NCBI GenBank assembly: GCA_963816545.1
Contig: CAWFLE010000001.1
Location: 434,001 to 498,000, forward strand
Origin: Albimonas sp963816545
GTDB taxonomy: Bacteria; Pseudomonadota; Alphaproteobacteria; Rhodobacterales; Rhodobacteraceae
DNA: 64,000 bases
Direction of reading: 5' to 3'
Shown: one piece after another, positions 50,041 through 58,527 of the stretch
How the letters are laid out: each line of letters begins with the position of its first letter
Numbering within the stretch: position 1 is the stretch's first letter
Notes under the pieces: generated by a model
Seen by the model: only the letters and a program-made list of their open reading frames with translations
Told to the model about the DNA's origin: nothing
The model's database searches: none
Position numbers and translations under genes: made by a program

Positions 50041-51621
50041 TCAGGCCTGCTCGAAGTTCAGGCTGGCGCGGATCTCCCGCTTCATGATCTTGCCGTTGTG
50101 GTTGCGGGGCAGCGGCTTCGAGGTGATCGTGTAGGTCTCCGGCCGCTGGTAGTCCGCGAGATCCGCGGCGCAGCGGGCGGCGAGGGCGCCTTCCTCCACG
50201 TCGCCCACTACGACGGCATGGACCCGTTCGCCGAGCACGGGACAAGGCTTGGCCACCACCGCGGCCTCCACCACGCCCGGAACCGCCTGGAGCACGCTCT
50301 CCACCTGCGCGGTGAAGATCTTGTAGCCGCCGCGGTTGATCATGTCCTTCTTGCGGTCATGGACGTAGATGAACCCGTCCTCGTCGCGGGAGCCGATGTC
50401 GCCGGACTTCCAGAAGCCGGCCGCGAACTCCCGCGCCGTGGCCTCCGGGTTGTTCCAGTAGCCGGGCACGACCATCGGGCCGCGATGCCACAGCTCCCCA
50501 TGCTCGCCGGGGGCGCATTCGCGGCCGTCCTCGTCCATCACCACGATCTCGGCGCCGGCGGAGGGCAGTCCCACGCTGAGCCGCCGCGCCGCGGTCTCGG
50601 CCGGCGGCATCATGGTGACCGGGGAGGTGGTTTCGGTGGCGCCGTAGCAGTTCATCAGCCCCAGCGTCGGAACCTTGGCCGCCAGCCGCTCGATGGTCGG
50701 CGCGGGCATCGGCGCGCCGCCGTAGCCGCCGATCTTCCAGGCCGACAGGTCATGCTTAGCCGGGTCGTCCTGATGCAGGCACAGGTTGTACATGGCCGGC
50801 ACCATGCAGGAGAAGGTCATCCGCTCCCGCGCCGCCATCTGCAGGAACTTCGGGGCCTTGAACTCCCGCTCGATGATCAGCGCGCCCTGGGCGCGGACGG
50901 CGTTGTGGAGGCAAGCCACGAGGCCCGTGACATGCGACAGCGGGACCACGCAGGAGCCGCGATCGTCGGGGCCGAGGTCCATGAAGCGCGCGTAGGCGGT
51001 GGCGGAGTGAACCGTGCCGAGATGGGTCAGCACCGCGCCCTTGGGCGTGCCGGTGGTGCCGGAGGTGTAGAGGATGGCGGCCGGGTCCTCCTCCGCCGGC
51101 TCCGCGGCCGCGGGGGCGGAGGCCGGGTCCGCGCGCAGGGCCGAGATGGGCTCGAACCCGGCCGCCTCTCCGACGGAGAAGCGGGCGCGGATCTCGGACG
51201 TGTCCTCGGGCGGCGGCGCCGCGGCCGCGACGGCCGCGTCCGCCACCAGCGCCCGCGCGCCGGAATTCGTCAGCGCGTGGCGCAGCCCCGGCGTCTGGTC
51301 GCGGATCGAGAGCGGGACCAGCACCGCCCCGAGCCGCGCGATGGCGTAGGTCAGGATCGGGAACTCCAGCCCGTTGCCGAGCAGGAGGGCGACCCGGTCC
51401 CCCCGCCCCACCCCCCGCTCGGCGAGGCCGGCTGCATGGGCGCGGACCTCGGCGTCGAACTCGGCGTAGGTGAGGCGGCGGTCGTCGCAGACCAGCGCCT
51501 CGGCCCCGGGCCGGGCCGCGACGGCGGCGGCGAGCATCGCGTGGATATGGGGCGGCCGGTCGGGGAAGCAGGCGACCACCCGGCTCCCGTAGTGCAGCTC
51601 GCGTCTGAGCAAGGGCGTCAT
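50041..51621 (-). CDS. Acyl-CoA ligase (AMP-forming), second copy
   Basis: This intact 526-residue ANL enzyme has P-loop YTSGTTGTPKGAVLTH, A5 block LMNCYGATETTSPVTMMPPA, A7-A8 'FWKSGDIGSRDEDGFIYVHD' and DRKKDMINRGGYKIFTAQVE, and A10 lysine in LPRNHNGKIMKREI. It is clearly different in sequence from the ligase at 45395. Lying between a GntR regulator and a TRAP importer, it probably activates the acid that importer brings in. The chain length is not predictable. Confidence 0.9.
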   Translation of the reverse strand: MTPLLRRELHYGSRVVACFPDRPPHIHAMLAAAVAARPGAEALVCDDRRLTYAEFDAEVRAHAAGLAERGVGRGDRVALLLGNGLEFPILTYAIARLGAVLVPLSIRDQTPGLRHALTNSGARALVADAAVAAAAPPPEDTSEIRARFSVGEAAGFEPISALRADPASAPAAAEPAEEDPAAILYTSGTTGTPKGAVLTHLGTVHSATAYARFMDLGPDDRGSCVVPLSHVTGLVACLHNAVRAQGALIIEREFKAPKFLQMAARERMTFSCMVPAMYNLCLHQDDPAKHDLSAWKIGGYGGAPMPAPTIERLAAKVPTLGLMNCYGATETTSPVTMMPPAETAARRLSVGLPSAGAEIVVMDEDGRECAPGEHGELWHRGPMVVPGYWNNPEATAREFAAGFWKSGDIGSRDEDGFIYVHDRKKDMINRGGYKIFTAQVESVLQAVPGVVEAAVVAKPCPVLGERVHAVVVGDVEEGALAARCAADLADYQRPETYTITSKPLPRNHNGKIMKREIRASLNFEQA

Positions 51622-51631
51622 GGCGCCTCCT

Positions 51632-52007
51632 TCAATGCACGCGGACGTAGTGGCCGGTGCGTTTGCGGCCGCGGCCCAGCTCGTCGCGGGCGATGGTGCA
51701 CCTCGTCCGGCCCGTCCACGAAGCGCAGCGCGCGGTCCCAGGTCAACAGGAAGCGGAGCGGCGTGACGCGCGTGATGCCGGCGGCGCCGAAGACCTGAAC
51801 GGCCCGGTCCACCACCTGCGTGTGCAGCCGCAAGGCCACCGCCGTGATGGCCGAGACGACCACGCGCGCGGCGAGCAGATCCGGCGGATGCTCGCCGCGC
51901 GCGGCGGCCTGGCGGAACTCCTGGTTCGTCGGCAGGATGCGGGACTGCATGACGTCCTCCAGCCGGCCAATCATCGCTTGCGTCTTGGCGCTGTACTCGA
52001 AGTCCAT
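51632..52007 (-). pseudogene. Internally deleted ACAD10/11-like acyl-CoA dehydrogenase
   Basis: The ~125 codons begin with an authentic N-terminus (MDFEYSAKTQAMIGRLEDVM) and then jump to the C-terminal helix bundle (VVDRAVQVFGAAGITRVTPL, LRFVDGPDEVH). About 270 central residues, containing the flavin and substrate sites, are missing. A further one-base shift near 51697 separates DEVH from IARDELGRGRKRTGHYVRVH and the TGA at 51632. The relatives are ~400 residues long, so this cannot be a working dehydrogenase. It sits between the GntR gene and the ligase, in the operon position where the intact enzyme would be expected. Confidence 0.78.
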
Positions 52008-52021
52008 GTTCTTCTCTCGAG

Positions 52022-52786
52022 TCAGGAACGTGTCATTCCGCGGCCTGCGTCGGCGACCAGCGGCGCGATAGGCTGGTCCAGGGGCAGGCGCGCCATCAGG
52101 TAGCCGCGCCTGAAGTCGACGATGTGCCTGCGGCACCAGTCGCGGGCGTCCTCCGCGCGTCCGCCGGCGATGGCGTCCACGATGCGGCCATGCGCCTCCA
52201 GCTGTCGGGCGGGCGCCTGAGGCAGGTGCGGCAGCAGCGCCTCCAACCCCGAATAGAGGAGCAGCCCCACCGGCTCCCGCGCGAGCTGAAGAGCGCGGTT
52301 GCCGCTCGCGGCGGCGACGAGCGCGTGGAACTCCTGATCGAGGTCGACGAGCTCGCCTCCGCTCTCCATCGCGGCGGCCATGCGGCGCTGATTGTCCCGC
52401 AGGCGCTCGATCCGCTCCTCGGTCGCGGACAGGGCCGCAAGCTCCGCGGCGAGCGGCTCCGTCGCCATCGCCGTCGTCCACAGCTCCTGGAACGTCACCT
52501 CCAGCATCCGCAGGGCGCGGCTCGTGCGGGTCGCGAGATCACGGGAACGCGGGACGCTGATCACCATCCTGCGCGGCGAGATGCGCCGGACAAGGCCCTC
52601 GCTCTCCAGCCTGCGGATCCCCTCGCGCACGGTGGAGCGGTTCACGCCGAACAGCGCCGCCATCTCCACCTCGCCGGGCAGCGCCTCGCCAGGCTGGAGA
52701 CGGCCATCGAGGATCTGCGCCTCTATCTCGGCCGACACCTGCTGATAGGCGTGGCTCGCACGCAGCCTTCGCGCTTCCAGTGCCAA
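52022..52786 (-). CDS. GntR-family regulator, FCD (FadR) subgroup
   Basis: This 254-residue protein has an N-terminal winged helix (HAYQQVSAEIEAQILDGRLQ, then FGVNRSTVREGIRRLESEGL) and a C-terminal all-helical FCD domain (DLDQEFHALVAAASGNRALQ, with the Asp/His metal-binding pattern). Such regulators sense small carboxylates. TTG 52786 is the start; GGGGAGGAG lies ~11 bp upstream and no ATG fits. It heads the leftward operon: dehydrogenase remnant, ligase, DctP, DctM, DctQ. A candidate operator lies upstream at 52839. Confidence 0.88.
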   Translation of the reverse strand: MALEARRLRASHAYQQVSAEIEAQILDGRLQPGEALPGEVEMAALFGVNRSTVREGIRRLESEGLVRRISPRRMVISVPRSRDLATRTSRALRMLEVTFQELWTTAMATEPLAAELAALSATEERIERLRDNQRRMAAAMESGGELVDLDQEFHALVAAASGNRALQLAREPVGLLLYSGLEALLPHLPQAPARQLEAHGRIVDAIAGGRAEDARDWCRRHIVDFRRGYLMARLPLDQPIAPLVADAGRGMTRS

Positions 52787-52838
52787 CTCGGCGATCTCCT
52801 CCCCTGCGGGCTCGAGCGGCCCGTTATCGGCTTCTAAC

Positions 52839-52853
52839 GTCCGTTTGTCGGAC
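52839..52853. promoter_or_regulatory. Candidate GntR operator
   Basis: The inverted repeat GTCCG-TTTGT-CGGAC lies 53 bp upstream of the GntR start, in the 213-bp gap shared with the converging gene at 53000. Short arms and a 5-bp spacer fit FCD-type GntR sites, but only one copy is seen, so the assignment is tentative. Confidence 0.4.
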
Positions 52854-52999
52854 AGTGCGGAGGACGATGCGGAACGTCAAGCGCATCCCTGCCGACAGCC
52901 AGAGATTTCGGCGCGCGGTCCGCAACGGTCGCTGCGCCGGGGAGGGGTCGGAGGCGCCGTGGAGCGCGCGGCGCTGCGTCCGCCGCGCCAAGCCTCGTT

Positions 53000-54052
53000 T
53001 CAGGCGGCCGTCCCACCGTCTGCGAAGGACAGCTCGAACCTTATCCCATCCTCCAGCCGCGCTCCCTGCGCCTGCAGGTGGTGGTCGCGGAGGAAGCCGG
53101 AGGTCAGGCCCTGCAGCAGGTCGCCCCAGGCGGGAAGACAAGGGTCGGCCAGCGATCCCGCATCCGCCGCCAGCCGCCACCCCTGCTGGAGCGCCGAAAT
53201 GCGCCCCGAAGCGGGGGCCGAGATCTCCAGCGCATCCCCCTGCCCCTCGATCAGCGCCGCGAGGAACCCCGCGAACGAGCCGCGTCGCCCCATCGCGGCG
53301 GCGAGATCGCGGCCCGTCTGCATGCCCACGATCCTGAACGCGAGCCGCAACAGCCCCTCCGCCTCCAGCGGCCCGAAGGTGTTGACCGCCTCCAGCATGC
53401 CGCTGCGGGCGTATTCCATGGCGTAGTTGCGATGCGCCCTAGCCAGCCGCTCCGCCGGCCACGCGTCGGAGGCGAGCACCGGCGCGTGGGCGGGATCGAA
53501 CCGCGGGGCCTCCTCGTCCCGGGCGAAACGCAGCCGCTCATGCGGCTCCAGGCTGCGCCCGTAGTCGAGATAGTAGCCCTCCAGTCCATCCTGGGCGTCC
53601 ACTCCCTGCTTGGTGCAGACGAAACCGAGGGACGGCCGGCCCAGCATGACCCCGTTGTTGGCGTGCCAGCCCCACAGGACCGCCTCCGACACCTTGCGCG
53701 GGATCGCGCACATGACCACCCCCTTCCACATCCACCGCGGCGGCGCGTAGCGGATCCAGGCCTTGCCCTGATGCTCGGGCATGAACTCGACATTCACGCC
53801 GCCGATCTGGTTGGAAAGGTAGTGATACTTCGCCGCCGCCACCGCCGGCGGGTCCTGGTCGAGACCCAGCTTTACGAGGCCGGGGAGGAAGCGTTCGCGC
53901 TGCTGGCGGCGGAACACGTTGAAGGTGAACTCGGCGCCTGCGGCTTCGCCCTTCCGGGAAAGGATCGTCAGCAGCAGGCCCAGGAACATGTCGTGGTGGA
54001 GGTCGGCCACCGCCCGCCAGATGCGCTCCGCCTCTTTGGTCTCCACGCCCAT
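53000..54052 (-). CDS. Unrecognised protein of 350 residues
   Basis: I do not recognise the family. The start is ATG 54052, with GGGAG upstream. It has no signal peptide and no membrane segment. The N-terminal ~60 residues look helical (ERIWRAVADLHHDMFLGLLL). The middle has aromatic-rich strings (KAWIRYAPPRWMWKGVVMCA and VLWGWHANNGVMLGRPSLGF) and 'CTKQGVDAQDGLEGYYLDYG'. Together with a small C-terminal beta-rich part, this suggests a soluble ligand-binding or enzymatic protein. The reading frame is long, codon usage matches its neighbours, and the frame is intact, so it is a real gene. It precedes the GntR operon on the same strand. Confidence 0.7.
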   Translation of the reverse strand: MGVETKEAERIWRAVADLHHDMFLGLLLTILSRKGEAAGAEFTFNVFRRQQRERFLPGLVKLGLDQDPPAVAAAKYHYLSNQIGGVNVEFMPEHQGKAWIRYAPPRWMWKGVVMCAIPRKVSEAVLWGWHANNGVMLGRPSLGFVCTKQGVDAQDGLEGYYLDYGRSLEPHERLRFARDEEAPRFDPAHAPVLASDAWPAERLARAHRNYAMEYARSGMLEAVNTFGPLEAEGLLRLAFRIVGMQTGRDLAAAMGRRGSFAGFLAALIEGQGDALEISAPASGRISALQQGWRLAADAGSLADPCLPAWGDLLQGLTSGFLRDHHLQAQGARLEDGIRFELSFADGGTAA

Positions 54053-54149
54053 TCGGTCGCTCCCTCGCAGGCCGCGCCCACTGGCGCTTGATGTCCGCAA
54101 CCCTCGTTTCCTACCGGACGCAGGCCCGGTCAACACTGACTGCGAAACG

Positions 54150-54770
54150 CGGGGCCGTGGCCGAAATCGCATCGGAGGCGGCGTCTGCCGGCACGCGGCT
54201 GGCCCGGCTGCTCGACGCCGCCGTGGACGTCCTGATCGCGCTCGGCACCGTACGGACGACGACGCTGGAGGTGCAGAAGCGGCCCGGCGTCAGCCGCGCC
54301 ACTTGCCGCCCTCATGTTCGCGACCGTGGCCCGGCTGGTCAAGATGAACGGCCAGGCGATCCGGCAGGACGCAGCGGCGAACGCAGGGGGCCTGGACCCG
54401 CTCGCACGCGGGACCCGCACCATGTCGGCGACCTTTCATCATCCCTCGCTGGTGGCGAAGCTGGATCTGCGGGCGGCGCACGGACGACTGGGCTGCCCAC
54501 CGCCCTCAGGTGCACCGAGAAGATGGCGGAACCGGAGAGCGAGCGGGTGATGGGGGAGTTCTTCCCTTCGCTCGTCGACCGACCGGGGCTGGAGCAGGTC
54601 GTGGCGCTGATCCTCGAGTTCATGAGGGGGCTCCCCGTCTCGTCGATCCTGGAAACCCGCTGCGGCGGGAGATGCTGGTCGAGGACTGCTTGGAGGCCGC
54701 CGGCACGATGCCCGGCGACGCCGGAGAGGGCCCCCGGGAACCTCGCCGGGAAGTCGCTTCCTCAGGCGGG
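54150..54770 (+). pseudogene. Decayed TetR-family regulator
   Basis: Pieces of a TetR protein appear in order but in different frames. The first is a helix-turn-helix segment (RLLDAAVDVLIALGTVRTTT and EVQKRPGVSRA). Near 54430 comes a short piece FHHPSLVAKLDLRAAHGRL like a TetR ligand-domain helix, followed by MLVEDCLEAAG near 54670. At least three shifts are needed and parts are missing. I therefore read the stretch between 54053 and 54796 as a dead regulator rather than a gene. Confidence is low because each piece is short. Confidence 0.42.
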
Positions 54771-54796
54771 CTTTCGGGTTCGTGCGGCACGGCCCG

Positions 54797-55726
54797 TCAG
54801 GCGGGCGCCAGGCTCGGCAGCAGGAGCATCGCCACGGGCAGCACCGCGAAGGCGAGGACGGTCTGGACCGCGATGATGCCCGCCATCAGCGGCGCGTCTC
54901 CTCCCAGCTGACGCGCAAGGACAATGGCCGAGGAGGCCGTGGGCAAAGTCTGGAACAGGAGCGCGACCGCCAGCGCCGGGCCGTGCAGCCCCGTCGCCGC
55001 CGCGACCGCCAGAGTGGCCATCGGCATCCCCACGAACTTCATGGCCGAAGCCGACAGGACCGGAGCGATCCAGCTTCGCGCCGAGCGGAAGTCGAGCGCG
55101 GCGCCGACGCAGAGCAGCCCCAGCGGAAGAGCCGCGGCCCCGAGCGCCTTCAGCGTCGCCGCGATCCCTGCGGGAAGCGAGAGGCCCGCCCCCTGCGCCA
55201 GCGCCCCGCCGAGGGATGCGAGCAGCAGCGGATTGGTCGCCAGCCGCCCGAGCATCCCGGCGGGAGAGGTCCGCGCCGACCCGTGCCGCGTCAGCACCAT
55301 CACGCACAGCGCGTTCACTGTCGGCACCACCGCGGCGATGCAGATGGCGGCGAGCGCGACACCTTCGGCCCCGAAGAGGCCGGACGCCAGCGGGATGCCC
55401 ACGTAGGTGTTGAACCGCACGCTTCCCTGGAAGATCGACGTGAAGGCCGGACCGTCCACGCGGCACGCCGGGCGAAGCAGCACCACCGCGAGGCCGACGG
55501 CGCAGGTGGCCAGCACCAGCGTCAGGACCAGCAGCTCCACCGGTAGGCGCCCCAGCCTTGCCGTCGCCATGCCGTGAAACAGGAGGCTCGGCAGCAGCAC
55601 GGTGTAGCCCAGTCGCTCGGCCTGAGGCCAGAATCCCGCTCCCGGCAGGCCGCGACTTCGCAGGACGGCCCCGAGCGCGATCAGCAGCATGATGGGCAGG
55701 AGGGCTGTAAAGATGGCGCCGGTCAT
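54797..55726 (-). CDS. AEC-family (auxin efflux carrier-like) transporter
   Basis: This 309-residue membrane protein has about ten hydrophobic helices. It opens with TGAIFTALLPIMLLIALGAV, and the middle 'SIFQGSVRFNTYVGIPLASG' is typical of the AEC/BART superfamily. It shows the repeated 5+5 helix layout. Family members export or import auxin-like acids, malonate or other organic acids. The start is ATG 55726. It is alone in its transcription unit, next to a decayed TetR gene that may once have controlled it. Confidence 0.87.
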   Translation of the reverse strand: MTGAIFTALLPIMLLIALGAVLRSRGLPGAGFWPQAERLGYTVLLPSLLFHGMATARLGRLPVELLVLTLVLATCAVGLAVVLLRPACRVDGPAFTSIFQGSVRFNTYVGIPLASGLFGAEGVALAAICIAAVVPTVNALCVMVLTRHGSARTSPAGMLGRLATNPLLLASLGGALAQGAGLSLPAGIAATLKALGAAALPLGLLCVGAALDFRSARSWIAPVLSASAMKFVGMPMATLAVAAATGLHGPALAVALLFQTLPTASSAIVLARQLGGDAPLMAGIIAVQTVLAFAVLPVAMLLLPSLAPA

Positions 55727-56311
55727 CGTCTGGGCCCTCGGCAGCGGAAGGCGCGGCGGCCGGAGCCGCGGCGCCCGAACGGAATTCTCAGGAGGCTCCT
55801 GTTCTCGGCCCTGCGGCCGATCCTGTCGATCCCTCAGACTAGGCTTCGGCTTTGTCCAGGCAGCGCAATTGACCGTCAACCCTGACTGCCCGCGTCGGCG
55901 GTGCGAGGGATGGCGGAGAAAGCGCCGCCTTCAGCGGCCACCGGGGCATGAAACGGAACGTCATTCGAGCGTGGCGCGGGGGCGGCGCGCGCAGCATCGG
56001 AATAGACGCTGCATCACAGTACCGGGCGGCCGCCCCCGCTCCCCATGATCGAGGGCGGCTGCGCCGGCAATCGACCGCTCGGGCCGCACGCCCCAGACGC
56101 GCGCCCATTCCGGCCGTCTTCAGACCCGCCTTCGCCCGTTCGGGCGGGCGCAGGCGGATCCTTTCCGGGCTGCGAGGGGGGTCGCCCCAGCCCCGACTGT
56201 CTTCCCCACAGGGGAAGCGGCGTCCTCGCGGTCCGGGCATCCCGTTGGAAGATCAACGGAGTGCAGGAACTCTCTTGCTGATTCGGCGTGACTGGCGCGT
56301 GATTTTCGCGG
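55727..56311. other. 585-bp intergenic region, no gene recognised
   Basis: Open frames here are short and Arg/Pro-rich with no family match. The region contains a small perfect hairpin, CTTCCCC-ACA-GGGGAAG (56201-56217), which could end the leftward transcript that stops at 56312. It must also hold the promoter of the AEC transporter gene near its left end. I see no repeat, RNA gene or mobile-element end. Confidence 0.5.
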
Positions 56312-57283
56312 TCACGCTGCGCTCAGCGCCTCACGAAGCAGCTCCCGGTCCGCATTGCCGCCCGTGGCGATCGCGATGACCGCGTCTCCCTCGAAGCGGG
56401 GTGGCTGGAACAGGGCGGCGGCCAGCGCCACCGCGCCTCCCGGCTCAAGAACAAGCTTAAGCCTTTCAGCAGCTTGAGCCATCGCCCTCAGCGCGTCCGC
56501 GTCCGTGACCACGAGGCCAAGCCCGGCGAGAGGGGCAAGAAGCGGAAACGTGATCTCGCCCGGCATGGGCGTGACGATGGCGTCGCAGATCGTTTTCCGA
56601 TCGCCGGGCGCCGGAATTCGGACGCCTTGCTCGAGCGAAGTCTTCCAGTCGTCCCAACCCTCTGGCTCGGCGGTGCGGACCCGGAGGCCCGGTGATTCCG
56701 CCTCAAGCGCGAGCGCGATGCCGGACGCGAGGCCGCCGCCGCCCGCGCAGACGACGACGTCGGCCCGGGTCACGCCCGCCTCCTTCGCCTGGGCGGCGAG
56801 TTCGAGCCCGCAAGTCCCCTGACCGGCGATCACCATCGGGTCGTCATAGGGTCTGATCAGGGTCAGCCCCCGCTCCTCCGCGAGCCTGGCGCCGATCTCC
56901 TCGCGGTTCTCTCGGCGCCGGTCGTAGGTGATGACCTCGGCCCCCAGCGCCGCTGTGTTTTCGAGCTTCAGGCGCGGGGCGTCGGCAGGCATCAGGATGG
57001 CCGCCGGCGCGCCGTGCAGCTTCGCCGCGTAGGCGACCCCCTGCGCGTGGTTTCCGGACGAGAACGCGAAGACGCCTCGCTTGAGGACGTCAGGGGCGAG
57101 CGCGGAGACCGCCGACCATGCCCCCCGGAACTTGAAGGATCCGGTGTGCTGGAGGCACTCGGCCTTCACCAGCACCCGGCGGCCCGCCAACTCGTTCAGG
57201 AAAGGCAACTCAAGCAGCGGCGTGCGGCGGACGACCGGCGCGAGGCGTTCGGCGGCCGCGCGGATGGCAGCGATATCGGTCAT
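56312..57283 (-). CDS. Threonine/serine dehydratase-like PLP enzyme
   Basis: This 323-residue fold-type II PLP enzyme has its Schiff-base lysine (Lys51) in HTGSFKFRGAW. The substrate loop is SSGNHAQGVAYAA. The phosphate-binding loop is CAGGGGLASG. The usual C-terminal regulatory ACT domain of biosynthetic IlvA is absent, so this is the catabolic or serine-racemase-like size class. It deaminates threonine or serine, or possibly a 3-hydroxyaspartate. The gene is followed by no partner on the same strand. The upstream haloacid dehalogenase gene is 18 bp away and on the same strand, so they may share a transcript. Confidence 0.87.
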   Translation of the reverse strand: MTDIAAIRAAAERLAPVVRRTPLLELPFLNELAGRRVLVKAECLQHTGSFKFRGAWSAVSALAPDVLKRGVFAFSSGNHAQGVAYAAKLHGAPAAILMPADAPRLKLENTAALGAEVITYDRRRENREEIGARLAEERGLTLIRPYDDPMVIAGQGTCGLELAAQAKEAGVTRADVVVCAGGGGLASGIALALEAESPGLRVRTAEPEGWDDWKTSLEQGVRIPAPGDRKTICDAIVTPMPGEITFPLLAPLAGLGLVVTDADALRAMAQAAERLKLVLEPGGAVALAAALFQPPRFEGDAVIAIATGGNADRELLREALSAA

Positions 57284-57301
57284 TGGGTGGTCCTTCGAGG
57301 C

Positions 57302-57988
57302 TCACCAGGAGGCGGCGAGTTCAGGGATCATGCGCAGGTCGCCGGCGGTCTTCTGCGGAGTCCAGGGAAGCCGGTCCGGCGGATCGCCCGCCCGGTTCAC
57401 CCAGACGGTTCGGAAGCCATAGCCCGCGGCGGCGGCGGCGTCCCAGCCGTTGGACGACACGAACAGCACCTCGCGCGGGGTGCGGCCGAAGCGATGGCCG
57501 ACGAGGTCGTAGACGCGCCGGGCAGGCTTGAACACGCCGACGGATTCCACCGAGAGCACTTCGTCCAGCAGATCCTGGATGTTCGCGCTGCGCACCGCGC
57601 CCGAGAGCATGGCGGGCGAGCCGTTGGAGAGGATCGCCGTCTCGTGGCCCGCCGCCTTCAACTCGGCGAGCATCGCGGGAACTTCGGGATAGGCCTCGAG
57701 CTCGAAATACAGGTCCATCAGGGCCTGCCGCTCATCGGGCGCGACGCCGCCCACCGCCTCGATGGCGTAGTCGAGACCGTCGGCGGTCACCTGCCAGAAA
57801 TCGGCATGGACGCCGGCCGTCGCGCGCAGCCATGTGTACTGGAGCTGCTTCTGGCGCCAAAGCTCCGCGAGGCGGGGCCATTTGTCCCTGAACGTCTCTC
57901 GCCCCGGCTGCTGCGACAGGCGGCGCGCCGCGGCCGCCACGTCGAACAGCGTTCCGTAGGCGTCGAAGACGCAGGTCGTGATGGGCAT
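57302..57988 (-). CDS. Haloacid dehalogenase, type II
   Basis: This 228-residue HAD-superfamily protein has motif I CVFDAYGTLFDV (nucleophile Asp8), motif II LSNGSP, motif III lysine in VGVFKPARRVYDLV, and motif IV SSNGWDAAAAAGYGF. The string 'DAYGTLFDV' and the SSN-W-D ending are specific to L-2-haloacid dehalogenases, which hydrolyse 2-haloalkanoic acids to D-2-hydroxy acids. The physiological substrate may differ. The start is ATG 57988. Confidence 0.88.
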   Translation of the reverse strand: MPITTCVFDAYGTLFDVAAAARRLSQQPGRETFRDKWPRLAELWRQKQLQYTWLRATAGVHADFWQVTADGLDYAIEAVGGVAPDERQALMDLYFELEAYPEVPAMLAELKAAGHETAILSNGSPAMLSGAVRSANIQDLLDEVLSVESVGVFKPARRVYDLVGHRFGRTPREVLFVSSNGWDAAAAAGYGFRTVWVNRAGDPPDRLPWTPQKTAGDLRMIPELAASW

Positions 57989-58055
57989 CGACGCCTCCCC
58001 CGCCGCGAAGCGCGGCGGCGCGGAGCATCGCCTCGGTAGGCGGCGATGGCAAGGA

Positions 58056-58436
58056 TCACCCCGCGGGGCGGAGGATGCTTGCGGACAGCGCCGCCTCGCC
58101 ATGACGGAGAAGCCGCTGCCCGACAGCATGAGCCGAGACGCGGTCGAGACACTGGCAGCAGTTCTCAAGCGCCTCCGCCTGGCGGGCGAGATCGGTGAGG
58201 CCGATGCGCGGGGCGATGGCGGCGAGTTCGCGAGCCGCACGGCCCACGCGCGTCCAGTTCTCGGCGTCCAGCGCCACCTCTATGGCGACGAGGCGGTCGG
58301 TCGCCTCCAGCAGCCCGTCGTCGATGATCTCGGCGCACTCGTCGGGCCCGAGCGCGGCCTCCAGCGCCCTCAGCGCATCCACGTCGAGAATCGATTCGCC
58401 CACCACCGGCGACAGCTTCGTCACGGCGCCCATCAT
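58056..58436 (-). CDS. HPt-like helical protein lacking the phospho-histidine
   Basis: This small protein of 126 residues is predicted to be all helical. ENWTRVGRAARELAAIAPRI and GLTDLARQAEALENCCQ line up with the histidine phosphotransfer (HPt) helix, where the normal pattern is 'AH-x-LKGSA..IG...L...A..LE'. Here the histidine position is Arg69, so it cannot be phosphorylated in the usual way. It could be a decoy or inhibitor of a phosphorelay, or simply share the fold. The start is ATG 58436 or 58433, after GGGAGGG. Confidence 0.55.
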   Translation of the reverse strand: MMGAVTKLSPVVGESILDVDALRALEAALGPDECAEIIDDGLLEATDRLVAIEVALDAENWTRVGRAARELAAIAPRIGLTDLARQAEALENCCQCLDRVSAHAVGQRLLRHGEAALSASILRPAG

Positions 58437-58527
58437 CCGCCCTCCCATCCCGCAGGCCGGAGCCCGCCTTCCACCACCGCTGAGGAAGATGGCCCGAGTC
58501 GCGTGAAGGGTACGTTTCGTGAACGGG

